64,000 nucleotides of DNA. Origin: UBA9655 sp963704475. Its GTDB lineage: Bacteria > Pseudomonadota > Alphaproteobacteria > UBA9655. Below the pieces are notes generated by a model. It worked only from the letters and a program-made list of their open reading frames with translations, searched no databases and had not been told where the DNA came from. The position numbers and the translations under genes were made by a program. The DNA lies in assembly GCA_963704475.1 (NCBI GenBank), contig OY969900.1:930001-994000 (forward strand), read 5' to 3'. Below, one piece after another: positions 1 to 7,598 of this stretch; the first letter of the stretch is position 1, and the number at the start of each line of letters is the position of its first letter.

Positions 1-50
1 TCATCGGACGGTTTGTTTTCAATGCACAGGAAAAAAATGTGCAGGAAAAA

Positions 51-100
51 CAGTAAGACAGTAGCGCGGTGTAACGGTGTAGCGGTAGCCAGTATAAGGA
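51..100. repeat. Inverted counterpart of the CTGCTACACTG-type repeat
   Basis: This stretch reads as the reverse complement of the TACCGCTACACCG/CTGCTACACTG-like units found 50-150 bases downstream. The two blocks could fold into an imperfect hairpin just ahead of the DUF2155 gene. Seen directly; any regulatory role is inference. Confidence 0.55.
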
Positions 101-116
101 TTATAATGAGAAGTCA

Positions 117-758
117 ATGATTAACAGACAAAAAATGCCGGGAAGTCGTATTACTGCTATACTGCCTTACTGCTACACTGCTACACTGCTACACTGCTAT
201 ACCGCACCACTGCTACACTGCCTTACCGCTACACTACTATACTGCTGCATCACCACATCCCTTCTCCATGCTCAAAACTTCGACTCCCTTATTTCAGAAC
301 TTTCTGGATCCGAGGCCGATCAACTAGAATCTGAACAAGCAGATCAAAAAGAAAACAATAACACCTCAGCCATTTTCTCTTCATCAGAGAAACTCTCTTC
401 TCTTGAAGAAGACGAGTTTACACCGCAAAAAAATATAAAAACCAATGGAGTCGTTTTACAAGGACTCGACAAAACCTCTGCGCGCGTCTTTATCACTGAA
501 GCACGCATTGGCCAAGTCGTAGAGTTCGGAACCTTAAGAGTTGTTGTGCTGCATTGTGAAAAAGGCCCTCCCGAAAGTCGCCAAGAATCAGCGGCTTTTG
601 TAAAGATTACAGAAGTTAAGCCTAAATGTTGTCATAAGCTGTGTCCTATCCAAAATGTATTCTCAGGATGGATGTTTTCTTCAAGTCCGTCACTCTCTTC
701 TTTTGATCACCCGATGTATGATATCTGGGTTAAAGAGTGTAAAAATATAAAAAAATAG
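117..758 (+). CDS. DUF2155 domain protein with repeat-encoded N-terminus
   Basis: The last ~100 residues match DUF2155 (PF09923), an alphaproteobacterial family of exported proteins of unknown function. Landmarks are VVLQGLDKTSARVF, VEFGTLRVVVLHC, the ESAAF segment and the terminal FSGWMFSSSPSLSSFDHPMYDIW. The first ~50 residues are translated from a short tandem repeat and give a hydrophobic Leu/Tyr/Cys/Thr stretch ending near LLHAQ, which could still act as a signal peptide. Residues 55-110 are acidic and low-complexity. The start is uncertain: ATG at 117 or 135, with no strong ribosome binding site. The 3' two thirds of the gene, from base 358, is duplicated in inverted orientation near 13.0-13.6 kb. 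The family call is firm; function is unknown. Confidence 0.8.
   Translation: MINRQKMPGSRITAILPYCYTATLLHCYTAPLLHCLTATLLYCCITTSLLHAQNFDSLISELSGSEADQLESEQADQKENNNTSAIFSSSEKLSSLEEDEFTPQKNIKTNGVVLQGLDKTSARVFITEARIGQVVEFGTLRVVVLHCEKGPPESRQESAAFVKITEVKPKCCHKLCPIQNVFSGWMFSSSPSLSSFDHPMYDIWVKECKNIKK
151..247 (+). repeat. Degenerate tandem repeat (unit about CTGCTACACTG)
   Basis: About nine imperfect copies of a short unit alternating CTGCTACACTG, CTGCTATACTG and CTGCCTTACTG. The block lies inside the reading frame of the DUF2155 gene and encodes its leucine/tyrosine/cysteine/threonine-rich amino-terminal segment. Units this short and contiguous are not a CRISPR array, which needs spacers. Confidence 0.8.
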
Positions 759-911
759 CCATTGGTGAGCACTGCTGCTCTGCGCTGCGCCCCAAAACTG
801 GGCAGGTAAAATTATTTAAGAGAATTTCTGGAATGGCGCTTCCTCCTAAATTTTGTTCACCATAACGTATCTTTTGAGGTAATTGCAAAATTATTTTCCC
901 GGTTGTCATCC
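358..911 (+). repeat. Left arm of 554-bp long inverted repeat
   Basis: Bases 358-911 reappear as the reverse complement at 13006-13559 with only a couple of mismatches seen (near 825-836). The arm starts inside the DUF2155 gene and runs past its stop into the AGGTAATTGCAAA element. It bounds a ~12.1-kb segment holding the PHA genes. Boundaries were set by eye where identity stops abruptly at both ends. Confidence 0.9.
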
Positions 912-1216
912 TCGAGCTAGAGGTTCTTGATTTGCAATGCAAATCCTAGAACTTCTGCTATGTGCATAGTCAATAGAAAAAATACAAAACATTCCCTTCT
1001 CCATAAAACGAGCTGCCGTAATCGAGAACCTTTCCTCAACCATTTGATTTCGTTTGCGTAGCCGTGCCTTCTCTTCTTTTGTTTAAGGCTTTAAAGCCAA
1101 CCTGCTATTCATGGTTATCTCCGTAAAGATACACATAAGTTCTTCATTCGATCTTACAAAGGGCGCGCCGCAAACTTCATCACGTGGTTTTATATAAATA
1201 AACACACGAGAAATTG
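759..1216. other. Gene-poor stretch after the DUF2155 gene
   Basis: Holds the rest of the left inverted-repeat arm, a half copy of a palindromic element, and ~260 bases without a convincing gene. A minus-strand open stretch around 970-1090 can be read but resembles no family I recognise. The region runs into the IS110 remnant. Confidence 0.5.
877..955 (+). mobile_element. Truncated copy of the AGGTAATTGCAAA palindromic element
   Basis: The outer end AGGTAATTGCAAA followed by AATTATTTTCCCGGTTGTC is identical to the right end of the complete copy at 12876-13040. The internal TCATCCTCG motif follows, but no facing end is present, so this is a half copy. It probably arose with the long inverted duplication. 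Confidence 0.5.
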
Positions 1217-1546
1217 CTACGCGGTCGCGCAGATCATTTCTTCATTAACACCTTCTACTTGCTTTACTACATAAAGCGTACCACTTAACAAACAAGAACG
1301 TATTCGCCCCACAAGGCGCCGAGCTACTCCGACGATTGCTCGCTTTTCCCCAGATTTCTGGGAAAGTCTCTCGTACACAGCTCGTAAACTCGGATCCTTG
1401 GTAATGGCAACCCAAGCCGCTTCAACAAGGAGTGAGCGTAAGACCGCCCGACCTTGACGACTGATGTGACCTTGACGAATATGTTCTCCCGAAGAATGTT
1501 CACTGGGAGTAAGCCCCGTATAACTGAAGAGTTTTCTTTCATTACA
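1217..1546 (-). pseudogene. IS110-family transposase, C-terminal remnant
   Basis: Read from the minus strand in one frame, the segment gives RKLFSYTGLTPSEHSSGEH, then RQGHISRQGRAVLRSLLVEAAW and a basic tail ending at a stop at 1217. This is the Transposase_20 (IS116/IS110/IS902) C-terminal domain, with its typical YTGLTPSE..SG motif and basic helix. The upstream frame meets a stop at once and no DEDD N-terminal domain is found, so only the last ~110 residues survive. It lies between the left inverted-repeat arm and the PHA cluster. Confidence 0.7.
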
Positions 1547-1679
1547 AAACGCTCATTGACTTCCGCGCTATTAGAGAACTCAGGTTATTTTATGAAAGAT
1601 TTTGAGCTTCTTTTGTTGTTAGGCCGGCCTCTTGCTTATCGTTTTTTAAATCATTCTTATGAGTCAAAGTATACCTTTT

Positions 1680-2453
1680 CTACACCGCCATGATGTTAAA
1701 GCCTGCATCAATATAGACAGTACTCCCCGTGATGAGACGTGCGTCATCACTTACTAGAAATTGTGCATACGCTCCTACGGACTGAATAGAAATAGGTTCA
1801 TTGATAGGAGATTTCTGAAGCACATGATGAAGAAGGGCATCAAAGTGTGGAATACCACTTGCCGCACGCGTTGCAATGGGTCCTGGAGAAAGAGCGTTCA
1901 CACGAATCTTCTTACTCCCCAGCTCTGCGGCAAGATACTTTACGACCCCCTCAAGAGCTGCTTTGACGGGGCCCATGACTCCATAGTGGTCAACAACTTT
2001 TTCGCCCCCAAAATACGTTGTTGTGAGCAAGGTTCCCCCATTGGTCATGAGGGGTTCGGCCATGCGGGCAAGATGGATAAGAGAATAACAAGAAATATCC
2101 ATAGCCGTTAGAAAGCCTTCTTGAGAACAGTCAACGATCCGTCCTTGCAAATCTTGTTCAGGAGCAAAGGCTATAGAATGAAGGAGAAAATCAAGTTTCC
2201 CCCATTTTTGTTTTACAGCATCGAACAAGGCCTTCATTTGATTCTCATTTTGAACGTTTAAAGGCAAGACAAGTGGGGCATGTACTTTTTCAGTCAAGGG
2301 CCGGACATAAGGTTCAGCCTTCTCATTAAGGTAAGTAATCGCCAGTTCAGCCCCAGCCTCATAGAATGCTTGAGCACATCCCCAAGCAATAGATTGCTCA
2401 TTAGCAATGCCTACGACGAGGCCTTTTTTGCCTTTTAGATTTTTCATCCCCAA
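1680..2453 (-). CDS. fabI: Enoyl-ACP reductase FabI paralogue (PHA-cluster copy)
   Basis: A 257-residue SDR-type enoyl-ACP reductase, predicted to reduce trans-2-enoyl-ACP (or enoyl-CoA) with NADH. It shows the FabI nucleotide motif (GIANEQSIAWG), the LDFLLHSIAFAP segment, MDISCYSL and the catalytic Tyr-x-Met-x3-Lys pattern in HYGVMGPVKAALEG. It ends in the usual TGSTVYIDAGFNIM. A second and more canonical FabI lies at 61506-62330, so this copy is probably specialised. Rhizobial pta-ackA-fabI operons provide a precedent. It is divergent from the SDR gene, with 104 bases between them that probably hold both promoters. True substrate unknown. Confidence 0.88.
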   Translation of the reverse strand: MGMKNLKGKKGLVVGIANEQSIAWGCAQAFYEAGAELAITYLNEKAEPYVRPLTEKVHAPLVLPLNVQNENQMKALFDAVKQKWGKLDFLLHSIAFAPEQDLQGRIVDCSQEGFLTAMDISCYSLIHLARMAEPLMTNGGTLLTTTYFGGEKVVDHYGVMGPVKAALEGVVKYLAAELGSKKIRVNALSPGPIATRAASGIPHFDALLHHVLQKSPINEPISIQSVGAYAQFLVSDDARLITGSTVYIDAGFNIMAV

Positions 2454-2557
2454 TCCTTTTTATTTTTTTGCCTAATACGTATGAAACACATATCTTAATC
2501 CTAAATTAATAATAGCGTTATATCATAAAAAATTAATAAACGGAGAACGGATTCCCG

Positions 2558-3328
2558 ATGAAAAGAGTCAAAGAAAAATCAATTATTATTACGGGTGCCT
2601 CATCCGGAATTGGTAAAGCAACTTCTCTTTTATGTGCTCAACACGGTGCAAAAATTGCCGTTACAGATGTGAATGAAGGCGAAGGCAAGAAGGTTGTTAA
2701 ACAAATTCAAGAAGCTGGGGGGCAGGCGCATTTTTGGCACTTGAATACGGCAGATGAAAAAGAGGTGGAAAAAGTCTTCCGTGAAATCAATGAAGAATTC
2801 GGTAAAATTGATGTTCTCGTTAATAATGCAGGCATTGCGGGTGTCAATAAACCGACCCATGAAATTACTGAAGCGGAATGGGATGCCTTAATGGCCGTCA
2901 ATGTTAAGGGTGTCTTTTTCTGCACAAAGCATGTCATTCCTTATCTCAAAAAAAATGGGAAAGGGAGTATCGTTAACTTATCTTCTATCTATGGAATTGT
3001 TGGAGCTCACGATCAACCACCCTATCATGCTTCTAAAGGGGCTGTTCGGCTGATGACAAAGACAGACGCTATGTTTTATGCGAAAGACAAGATAAGGGTG
3101 AATTCCGTTCACCCAGGCTTTATTTTAACCCCCCTTGTTGAAAATCTAGGAAAACAATTCCCCGGAGGTGCTGCAGCCTTGTCTAAGCATTTAGGTGGGC
3201 TACATCCTCTCGGTCATATGGGGGAACCTGATGATATTGCTTACGGCATCCTCTACCTTGCATCTGATGAATCCAAATTCATGACTGGCAGTGAGCTTGT
3301 CATTGATGGGGGATACACGGCGAGATAG
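2558..3328 (+). CDS. Short-chain dehydrogenase (3-hydroxyacyl/3-hydroxybutyrate type)
   Basis: A 256-residue classical SDR oxidoreductase. It shows the TGASSGIG cofactor motif (residues 12-19), the NNAG motif (89-92), catalytic Ser143 and the Tyr156-x3-Lys160 pair. Asp37 after the second strand suggests NAD(H) preference. GGAGAACGG precedes the ATG. It is the first gene of an operon with maoC-pta and ackA (3-base gap, then ATGA overlap). In that setting it may be an acetoacetyl-CoA reductase or a 3-hydroxybutyrate dehydrogenase supplying or recovering PHA monomers. Sequence alone cannot separate these from other secondary-alcohol SDRs. No separate phaB is present in the window. Confidence 0.82.
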   Translation: MKRVKEKSIIITGASSGIGKATSLLCAQHGAKIAVTDVNEGEGKKVVKQIQEAGGQAHFWHLNTADEKEVEKVFREINEEFGKIDVLVNNAGIAGVNKPTHEITEAEWDALMAVNVKGVFFCTKHVIPYLKKNGKGSIVNLSSIYGIVGAHDQPPYHASKGAVRLMTKTDAMFYAKDKIRVNSVHPGFILTPLVENLGKQFPGGAAALSKHLGGLHPLGHMGEPDDIAYGILYLASDESKFMTGSELVIDGGYTAR

Positions 3329-3331
3329 GGG

Positions 3332-4738
3332 ATGAAATATATTGAAAATAAAACGTTTGATGAAATTAAAATTGGTGAATCAGCGGAGCTTGTGCATACT
3401 CTGACCAAAAATGACATCGAATTGTTTGCGGTGATGTCAGGGGATGTTAACCCCGCTCATGTTGATGAAGAGTTTGCCCACAGTGACCTTTTTCATAAAA
3501 TCGTCGCCCAAGGCATGTGGGGAGGATCGCTTATTTCAACTGTTTTAGGAACGCAGCTTCCAGGTCCAGGCACCATATATATTGAACAATCCTTAAACTT
3601 CAAAAAACCGATTGGCATCGGAGATACCGTAAACGTCAGGCTCACTGTTAAAGAGAAAAATCCTACCAATAAGGACATAACTTTTCTTTGCTCAATAACT
3701 AATCAAAAGAATGAAGAAGTTACGAGTGGAACGGCTATCGTTCGCGCCCCCGTTGAAAAAGTTCATCGTCCCCAAATTGAAATGCCCCATGTTATCCTTC
3801 GTGAACCTAGGAGACTTTATGAGATGCTTCTCAAAAAAATTCACATCGTTGAGCCCATTAAAACCGCTGTGATACATCCCGTTGACGACGTATCTTTATT
3901 AGGGGCGATTGAATCTGCTCAAGCCAACCTTATTACTCCTATTTTAATTGGCCCAAGAAACAAAATCCATGCAGTAGCCAAGAGACTTCAAATTGATTTA
4001 AGTCCCTATGAAATTATTTCAACACCCCATAGTCACGCGGCCGCTTCGATGGGAGTCTCTCTTGCGCGGGACGGTAAAGTGGGAGCCTTGATGAAAGGAG
4101 CCCTCCATACCAATGAGTTAATGCATGCAGTCCTCGAGAAAGAGACTGGGATCAGTACTGATCGTCGGATGAGTCATGTTTTTGTCATGGATGTTCCAAA
4201 TTATCCAAGGATGCTCCTTGTGAGTGATGCCGCGATTAACATTTATCCTACCTTGGAAGATAAAAAAGACATTGTTCAAAATGCGATTGATTTGGCCCTT
4301 GCCCTTGAGATAACCCTTCCGAAGGTTGCCATCCTATCGGCAGTTGAAACAGTCACCTCTAAAATTCAAAGTACTGTTGATGCAGCTGCCCTTTGTAAAA
4401 TGGCTGATCGCGGGCAAATTAAGGGGGGTATTATAGATGGACCTCTTGCCTTTGACGATGTTGTTTCAAAAGAAGCCGTTAGAATAAAAGGTATTAACTC
4501 TTTGGTAGATGGGCAAGCAGATGTGCTTATTGTCCCTGATTTAGAATCAGGCAACATCCTTGTTAAACAATTAGAATACTTAAGTGATGCCGAAAGTGCA
4601 GGCATTGTCCTTGGGGCAAAAGTTCCCATCATTTTAACGAGCCGTTCAGATAAGCCCATTACACGGTTAGCCTCAAGTGCGCTTGCTGTCATTGCAGTTT
4701 ATAAGAAACTTGCTCCAAGAGAAAAAAACAAGTCATGA
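3332..4738 (+). CDS. Bifunctional MaoC enoyl-CoA hydratase / phosphate acyltransferase
   Basis: A 468-residue fusion. Residues 1-150 form a MaoC/hot-dog (R)-specific enoyl-CoA hydratase with the Asp-x4-His catalytic motif in SGDVNPAHVDEEFA. Residues ~165-465 form a phosphate acetyl/butyryltransferase (PTA_PTB) domain, ending in LGAKVPIILTSRSD. The first half would make (R)-3-hydroxyacyl-CoA, the substrate of PHA synthase. The second interconverts acyl-CoA and acyl-phosphate. The same architecture is known in rhizobia beside ackA and fabI. It starts 3 bases after the SDR stop, and its stop overlaps the ackA start (ATGA), indicating translational coupling. Confidence 0.9.
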   Translation: MKYIENKTFDEIKIGESAELVHTLTKNDIELFAVMSGDVNPAHVDEEFAHSDLFHKIVAQGMWGGSLISTVLGTQLPGPGTIYIEQSLNFKKPIGIGDTVNVRLTVKEKNPTNKDITFLCSITNQKNEEVTSGTAIVRAPVEKVHRPQIEMPHVILREPRRLYEMLLKKIHIVEPIKTAVIHPVDDVSLLGAIESAQANLITPILIGPRNKIHAVAKRLQIDLSPYEIISTPHSHAAASMGVSLARDGKVGALMKGALHTNELMHAVLEKETGISTDRRMSHVFVMDVPNYPRMLLVSDAAINIYPTLEDKKDIVQNAIDLALALEITLPKVAILSAVETVTSKIQSTVDAAALCKMADRGQIKGGIIDGPLAFDDVVSKEAVRIKGINSLVDGQADVLIVPDLESGNILVKQLEYLSDAESAGIVLGAKVPIILTSRSDKPITRLASSALAVIAVYKKLAPREKNKS

Positions 4739-5925
4739 CGCATACGGTGCTTACCCTTAATTCTGGGTCATCAAGTATAAAGTTTTCCCTTTATTCGATG
4801 ACGGACAATCAAGGGGCCCCCTCGCTTCTTTGTCGAGGAGAGTTTGAGGGAATCCCTCATACCCTTCACTTTTGGGCTAAGGATAATCGTGGTAGCCTAG
4901 AAGATAAAATTATTCATGAAGATGCTCATTTCCAAGGAGCGCTCCGTTATCTTCTCACCTGGATCAAAACCACCTATCCTCATATTCAAGTTGCTGCTGC
5001 AGGGCATCGCATCGTTCATGGGGGAAAGCGTTACACACACTCAGTGCAAATTGACCAAGATGTTCTCAGATACCTAGAAGATTTAAGTTCTTTAGCCCCC
5101 TTTCATCAACCCCATAATTTAGAAGGCATTCGCACGCTGCAAGCCTTACACCCAACACTTCCTCAAGTCGCCTGCTTTGACACGTCCTTTCATCATACGC
5201 AACCCAAGTTAGCGACTCTTTTTGCGCTGCCCCAGCACTTCTGGGAGGAAGGGATCCGACGCTATGGGTTCCATGGGTTGTCCTATCGCTATATCTCAGA
5301 GACCTTACCCAGCTTAATGGGAGACAAGTCAAAAGGCAGAGTTGTTGTTGCCCACCTAGGTCATGGGGCAAGTATGTGTGCCCTCAAAGATCTCAAGAGC
5401 ATTGCAACCACAATGGGATTAACAACTCTAGATGGCCTTCCCATGGGAACACGTTGTGGAAGCATCGATCCCGGCGTTCTTCTATATCTTCTTTCTGAAA
5501 AGGGATATTCAATCGAAAAAATGACGGATCTCCTTTATAAAAAATCAGGATTTTTAGGACTTTCAGGTCTTAGTGATGATATGCGCGACCTTCTTAAGAG
5601 CAAAATTCCCCAAGCCTTGGAGACAGTGGATTATTTTTGTTATTACATAAGACGTGAACTCGGATCCCTCGTTGCAGCCCTTGGAGGACTGGATGTTCTT
5701 GTCTTCACCGGAGGGATTGGAGAAAATGCCCCTCTCATTCGTCAAAAAGTGTGTGAGGAATTGAAGTGGTTGAATATAGAAATTGACCAAGATCTCAATT
5801 CATCAGCTCCTCCCCACACTTCTCTTCAAATCAGTACTTCTCAGAGTCAAACCTCTGTGTGGGTTATCCCCACAAATGAGGAAATTATTATTGCAAGGGA
5901 TATAGCCTGTGTTCTTAATATCTAA
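4735..5925 (+). CDS. ackA: Acetate kinase
   Basis: A 396-residue ASKHA-fold kinase of normal family length, converting acetyl-phosphate + ADP to acetate + ATP (possibly propionate or butyrate as well). Seen motifs: LTLNSGSSSIKFSLY at the N-terminus, AGHRIVHGG, CFDTSFH, YGFHGLSYRY, the HLGHGAS phosphate loop, GTRCGSIDPG and TGGIGENAP. The upstream fused Pta domain supplies its acyl-phosphate, so together they form a substrate-level phosphorylation arm for acyl-CoA. It ends convergently with the thiolase gene, overlapping by a few bases. Confidence 0.95.
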   Translation: MTHTVLTLNSGSSSIKFSLYSMTDNQGAPSLLCRGEFEGIPHTLHFWAKDNRGSLEDKIIHEDAHFQGALRYLLTWIKTTYPHIQVAAAGHRIVHGGKRYTHSVQIDQDVLRYLEDLSSLAPFHQPHNLEGIRTLQALHPTLPQVACFDTSFHHTQPKLATLFALPQHFWEEGIRRYGFHGLSYRYISETLPSLMGDKSKGRVVVAHLGHGASMCALKDLKSIATTMGLTTLDGLPMGTRCGSIDPGVLLYLLSEKGYSIEKMTDLLYKKSGFLGLSGLSDDMRDLLKSKIPQALETVDYFCYYIRRELGSLVAALGGLDVLVFTGGIGENAPLIRQKVCEELKWLNIEIDQDLNSSAPPHTSLQISTSQSQTSVWVIPTNEEIIIARDIACVLNI

Positions 5926-7106
5926 TAAGCCTCAACAGCCATAGCCACTGCTTCTCCACCCCCAATACAAAGAGAGACAACGCCCTTTTTTTTGTTATGG
6001 GTTTTGAGAGTATAAAGAAGGGTGGTCAGAAGCTTTGCCCCTGTTGCACCGAGAGGATGACCGAGTGCACAAGCCCCTCCGTGAACGTTGACATTCTTGT
6101 GGGTAAGTCCCAAGTCCTTCATAACGGCCATGACGACGACGGCAAAGGCTTCGTTAATTTCATAAAAATCAACCTCATCCTTCGTCCATCCTGCTTTTTT
6201 GAGAACTTTTTCAATGGCGCCACTGGGGGCAAGCGTAAACCATTCTGGCTCACGAGAATGCTGCGCATGGGCAACGATTCTAGCCAGCGGTTTAAGGTTT
6301 CGAGCCTCTGCTTCACTTCCTTTCATTAAAACAAGGGCCGCTGCTCCATCGCTGATGGAACTTGAATTGGCAGGCGTTATGGTCCCATCCTTTTGGAAAG
6401 AGGATTTAAGAAGAGGGATTTTATCAAAATTAATCTTTTGTGGAGGCTCGTCTTCATCAACAGTGGTTGTTCCCTTTTTGGTCGTGACGACCACAGGCAC
6501 TATTTCTTGCCTGAAGGCGCCTTTTTCAATGGCAGCAAGCGCACGCTTATCCGTTTCAATCGCATACGCATCTTGCGCCTCTCGTGTAAACCCATATTTT
6601 TCGGCTGTCTTTTCTGCAAAAAATCCCATGGAGGTCCCCCCTGTGGAAGCATCTTCCAAGCCATCAAGCATCATATGATCGAGGATCTGGTGGGTGCCCA
6701 TGCGTAAGCCTGCACGCGCTCCTGGTAATAAGTAAGGAGCATTCGTCATGCTTTCCATGCCACCCGCAATAGCAATATTGATGGACCCCGTTCGGATTAA
6801 ATCATGGGCAAGCATTACTGATTTAAGCCCAGATCCACACACTTTATTAATCGTGCTACAAGCCACTTTTTGCGGAAGGTCTGCATAAAGGGCTGCTTGA
6901 CGTGCAGGTGCTTGTCCCAATCCTGCGGGCAAAACGCACCCCATGAAGAGTTCATCAATATCCTCACCAGATAATTTTGACGCCTCTAAAGCCCCTTTGA
7001 TAGCTGTTGCACCCAATTGAACAGAGCTCATCGCTTGATAAGCCCCCTGAAATGACCCTGTTGGAATGCGTTGAGCCGCAACAATGACAATTGATTTTTC
7101 TGACAT
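5922..7106 (-). CDS. phaA: Acetyl-CoA acetyltransferase (thiolase)
   Basis: A 394-residue thiolase condensing two acetyl-CoA to acetoacetyl-CoA, the first step towards 3-hydroxybutyryl-CoA. The nucleophile is Cys90 in NKVCGSGLKSV. The C-terminal catalytic motifs are NVHGGACALGHPLGATGA and CIGGGEAVA. The start at 7106 is chosen because a strong GGAGGT sits 7 bases upstream; longer in-frame starts lack one. The family includes phaA/phbA and atoB; the adjacent PHA synthases favour a PHA role. It converges on ackA with a 4-base overlap and has its own promoter region towards 7.2-7.3 kb. Confidence 0.93.
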   Translation of the reverse strand: MSEKSIVIVAAQRIPTGSFQGAYQAMSSVQLGATAIKGALEASKLSGEDIDELFMGCVLPAGLGQAPARQAALYADLPQKVACSTINKVCGSGLKSVMLAHDLIRTGSINIAIAGGMESMTNAPYLLPGARAGLRMGTHQILDHMMLDGLEDASTGGTSMGFFAEKTAEKYGFTREAQDAYAIETDKRALAAIEKGAFRQEIVPVVVTTKKGTTTVDEDEPPQKINFDKIPLLKSSFQKDGTITPANSSSISDGAAALVLMKGSEAEARNLKPLARIVAHAQHSREPEWFTLAPSGAIEKVLKKAGWTKDEVDFYEINEAFAVVVMAVMKDLGLTHKNVNVHGGACALGHPLGATGAKLLTTLLYTLKTHNKKKGVVSLCIGGGEAVAMAVEAY

Positions 7107-7598
7107 AATCGATACCTCCTTATTTCTTTTTACATTTACCACATTATAACAATTTTTAAATAAATGCAACTTAATTATGCAGATGGGCAATTAAAATTTT
7201 ATTAAAACTTGATATTAATACAGATTTTTGTCATAATGATAAATGTAAGATTAAAGAAGTATGTCTCTTGATAAAGTTTTGCCTTAACGCTCATAATCAA
7301 GATTCTATACTCCTCGTACTTGAAGAATCCGATTTGGTTTTCACCGGTGTCGTCCCTATCTCCCTCGTGTCATCCATGCGAAAGCAGGGATCCAGGGGTT
7401 AATACCACTTATCAATCAAGTGGCAGACAAAACTGGGTTGCTTCGTCGCCTTCGGCTCCTCGCAATGACGCCAATTTCCGTCATTGCGAGCGAAGCGAAG
7501 CAATCCAGAAATCCACCTATTGAATGCGAAATGGTATAAGATAAGATGTGTTGATCTGGGATGACACTGAGAAATTGGTACTTTCAAGTGCATTGGGT
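7107..7598. other. Non-coding region with MITE copy 1
   Basis: No gene is supported here. The region holds the thiolase upstream sequence, a dispersed motif around 7371-7400 (ATGCGAAAGCAGGGATCCAG) and the MITE at 7400-7539. Small open frames on both strands are translations of the MITE. Confidence 0.7.
7400..7539 (+). mobile_element. MITE copy 1 (IS630-like ends)
   Basis: A 140-bp palindromic element beginning TAATACCACTT and ending AAATGGTATAA, which are imperfect terminal inverted repeats. A perfect 12-bp internal stem (CTCGCAATGACG facing CGTCATTGCGAG) is flanked by a second stem GGTTGCTTCG/CGAAGCAATCC. Near-identical copies lie at 13641, 43673 (inverted) and 60847. The outer ends match those of the IS630-type element at 36178-37326, which may mobilise it. 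Confidence 0.85.

Noticed and set aside
151..247. Possible CRISPR-like array
   Set aside because: Units are ~11 bases and contiguous with no spacers; it is a simple tandem repeat inside a coding frame.
7320..7523. ORFs on both strands over the MITE at 7400 (and 13580-13864 over copy 2)
   Set aside because: The reading frames are just the palindromic element; the same peptide recurs at each copy.
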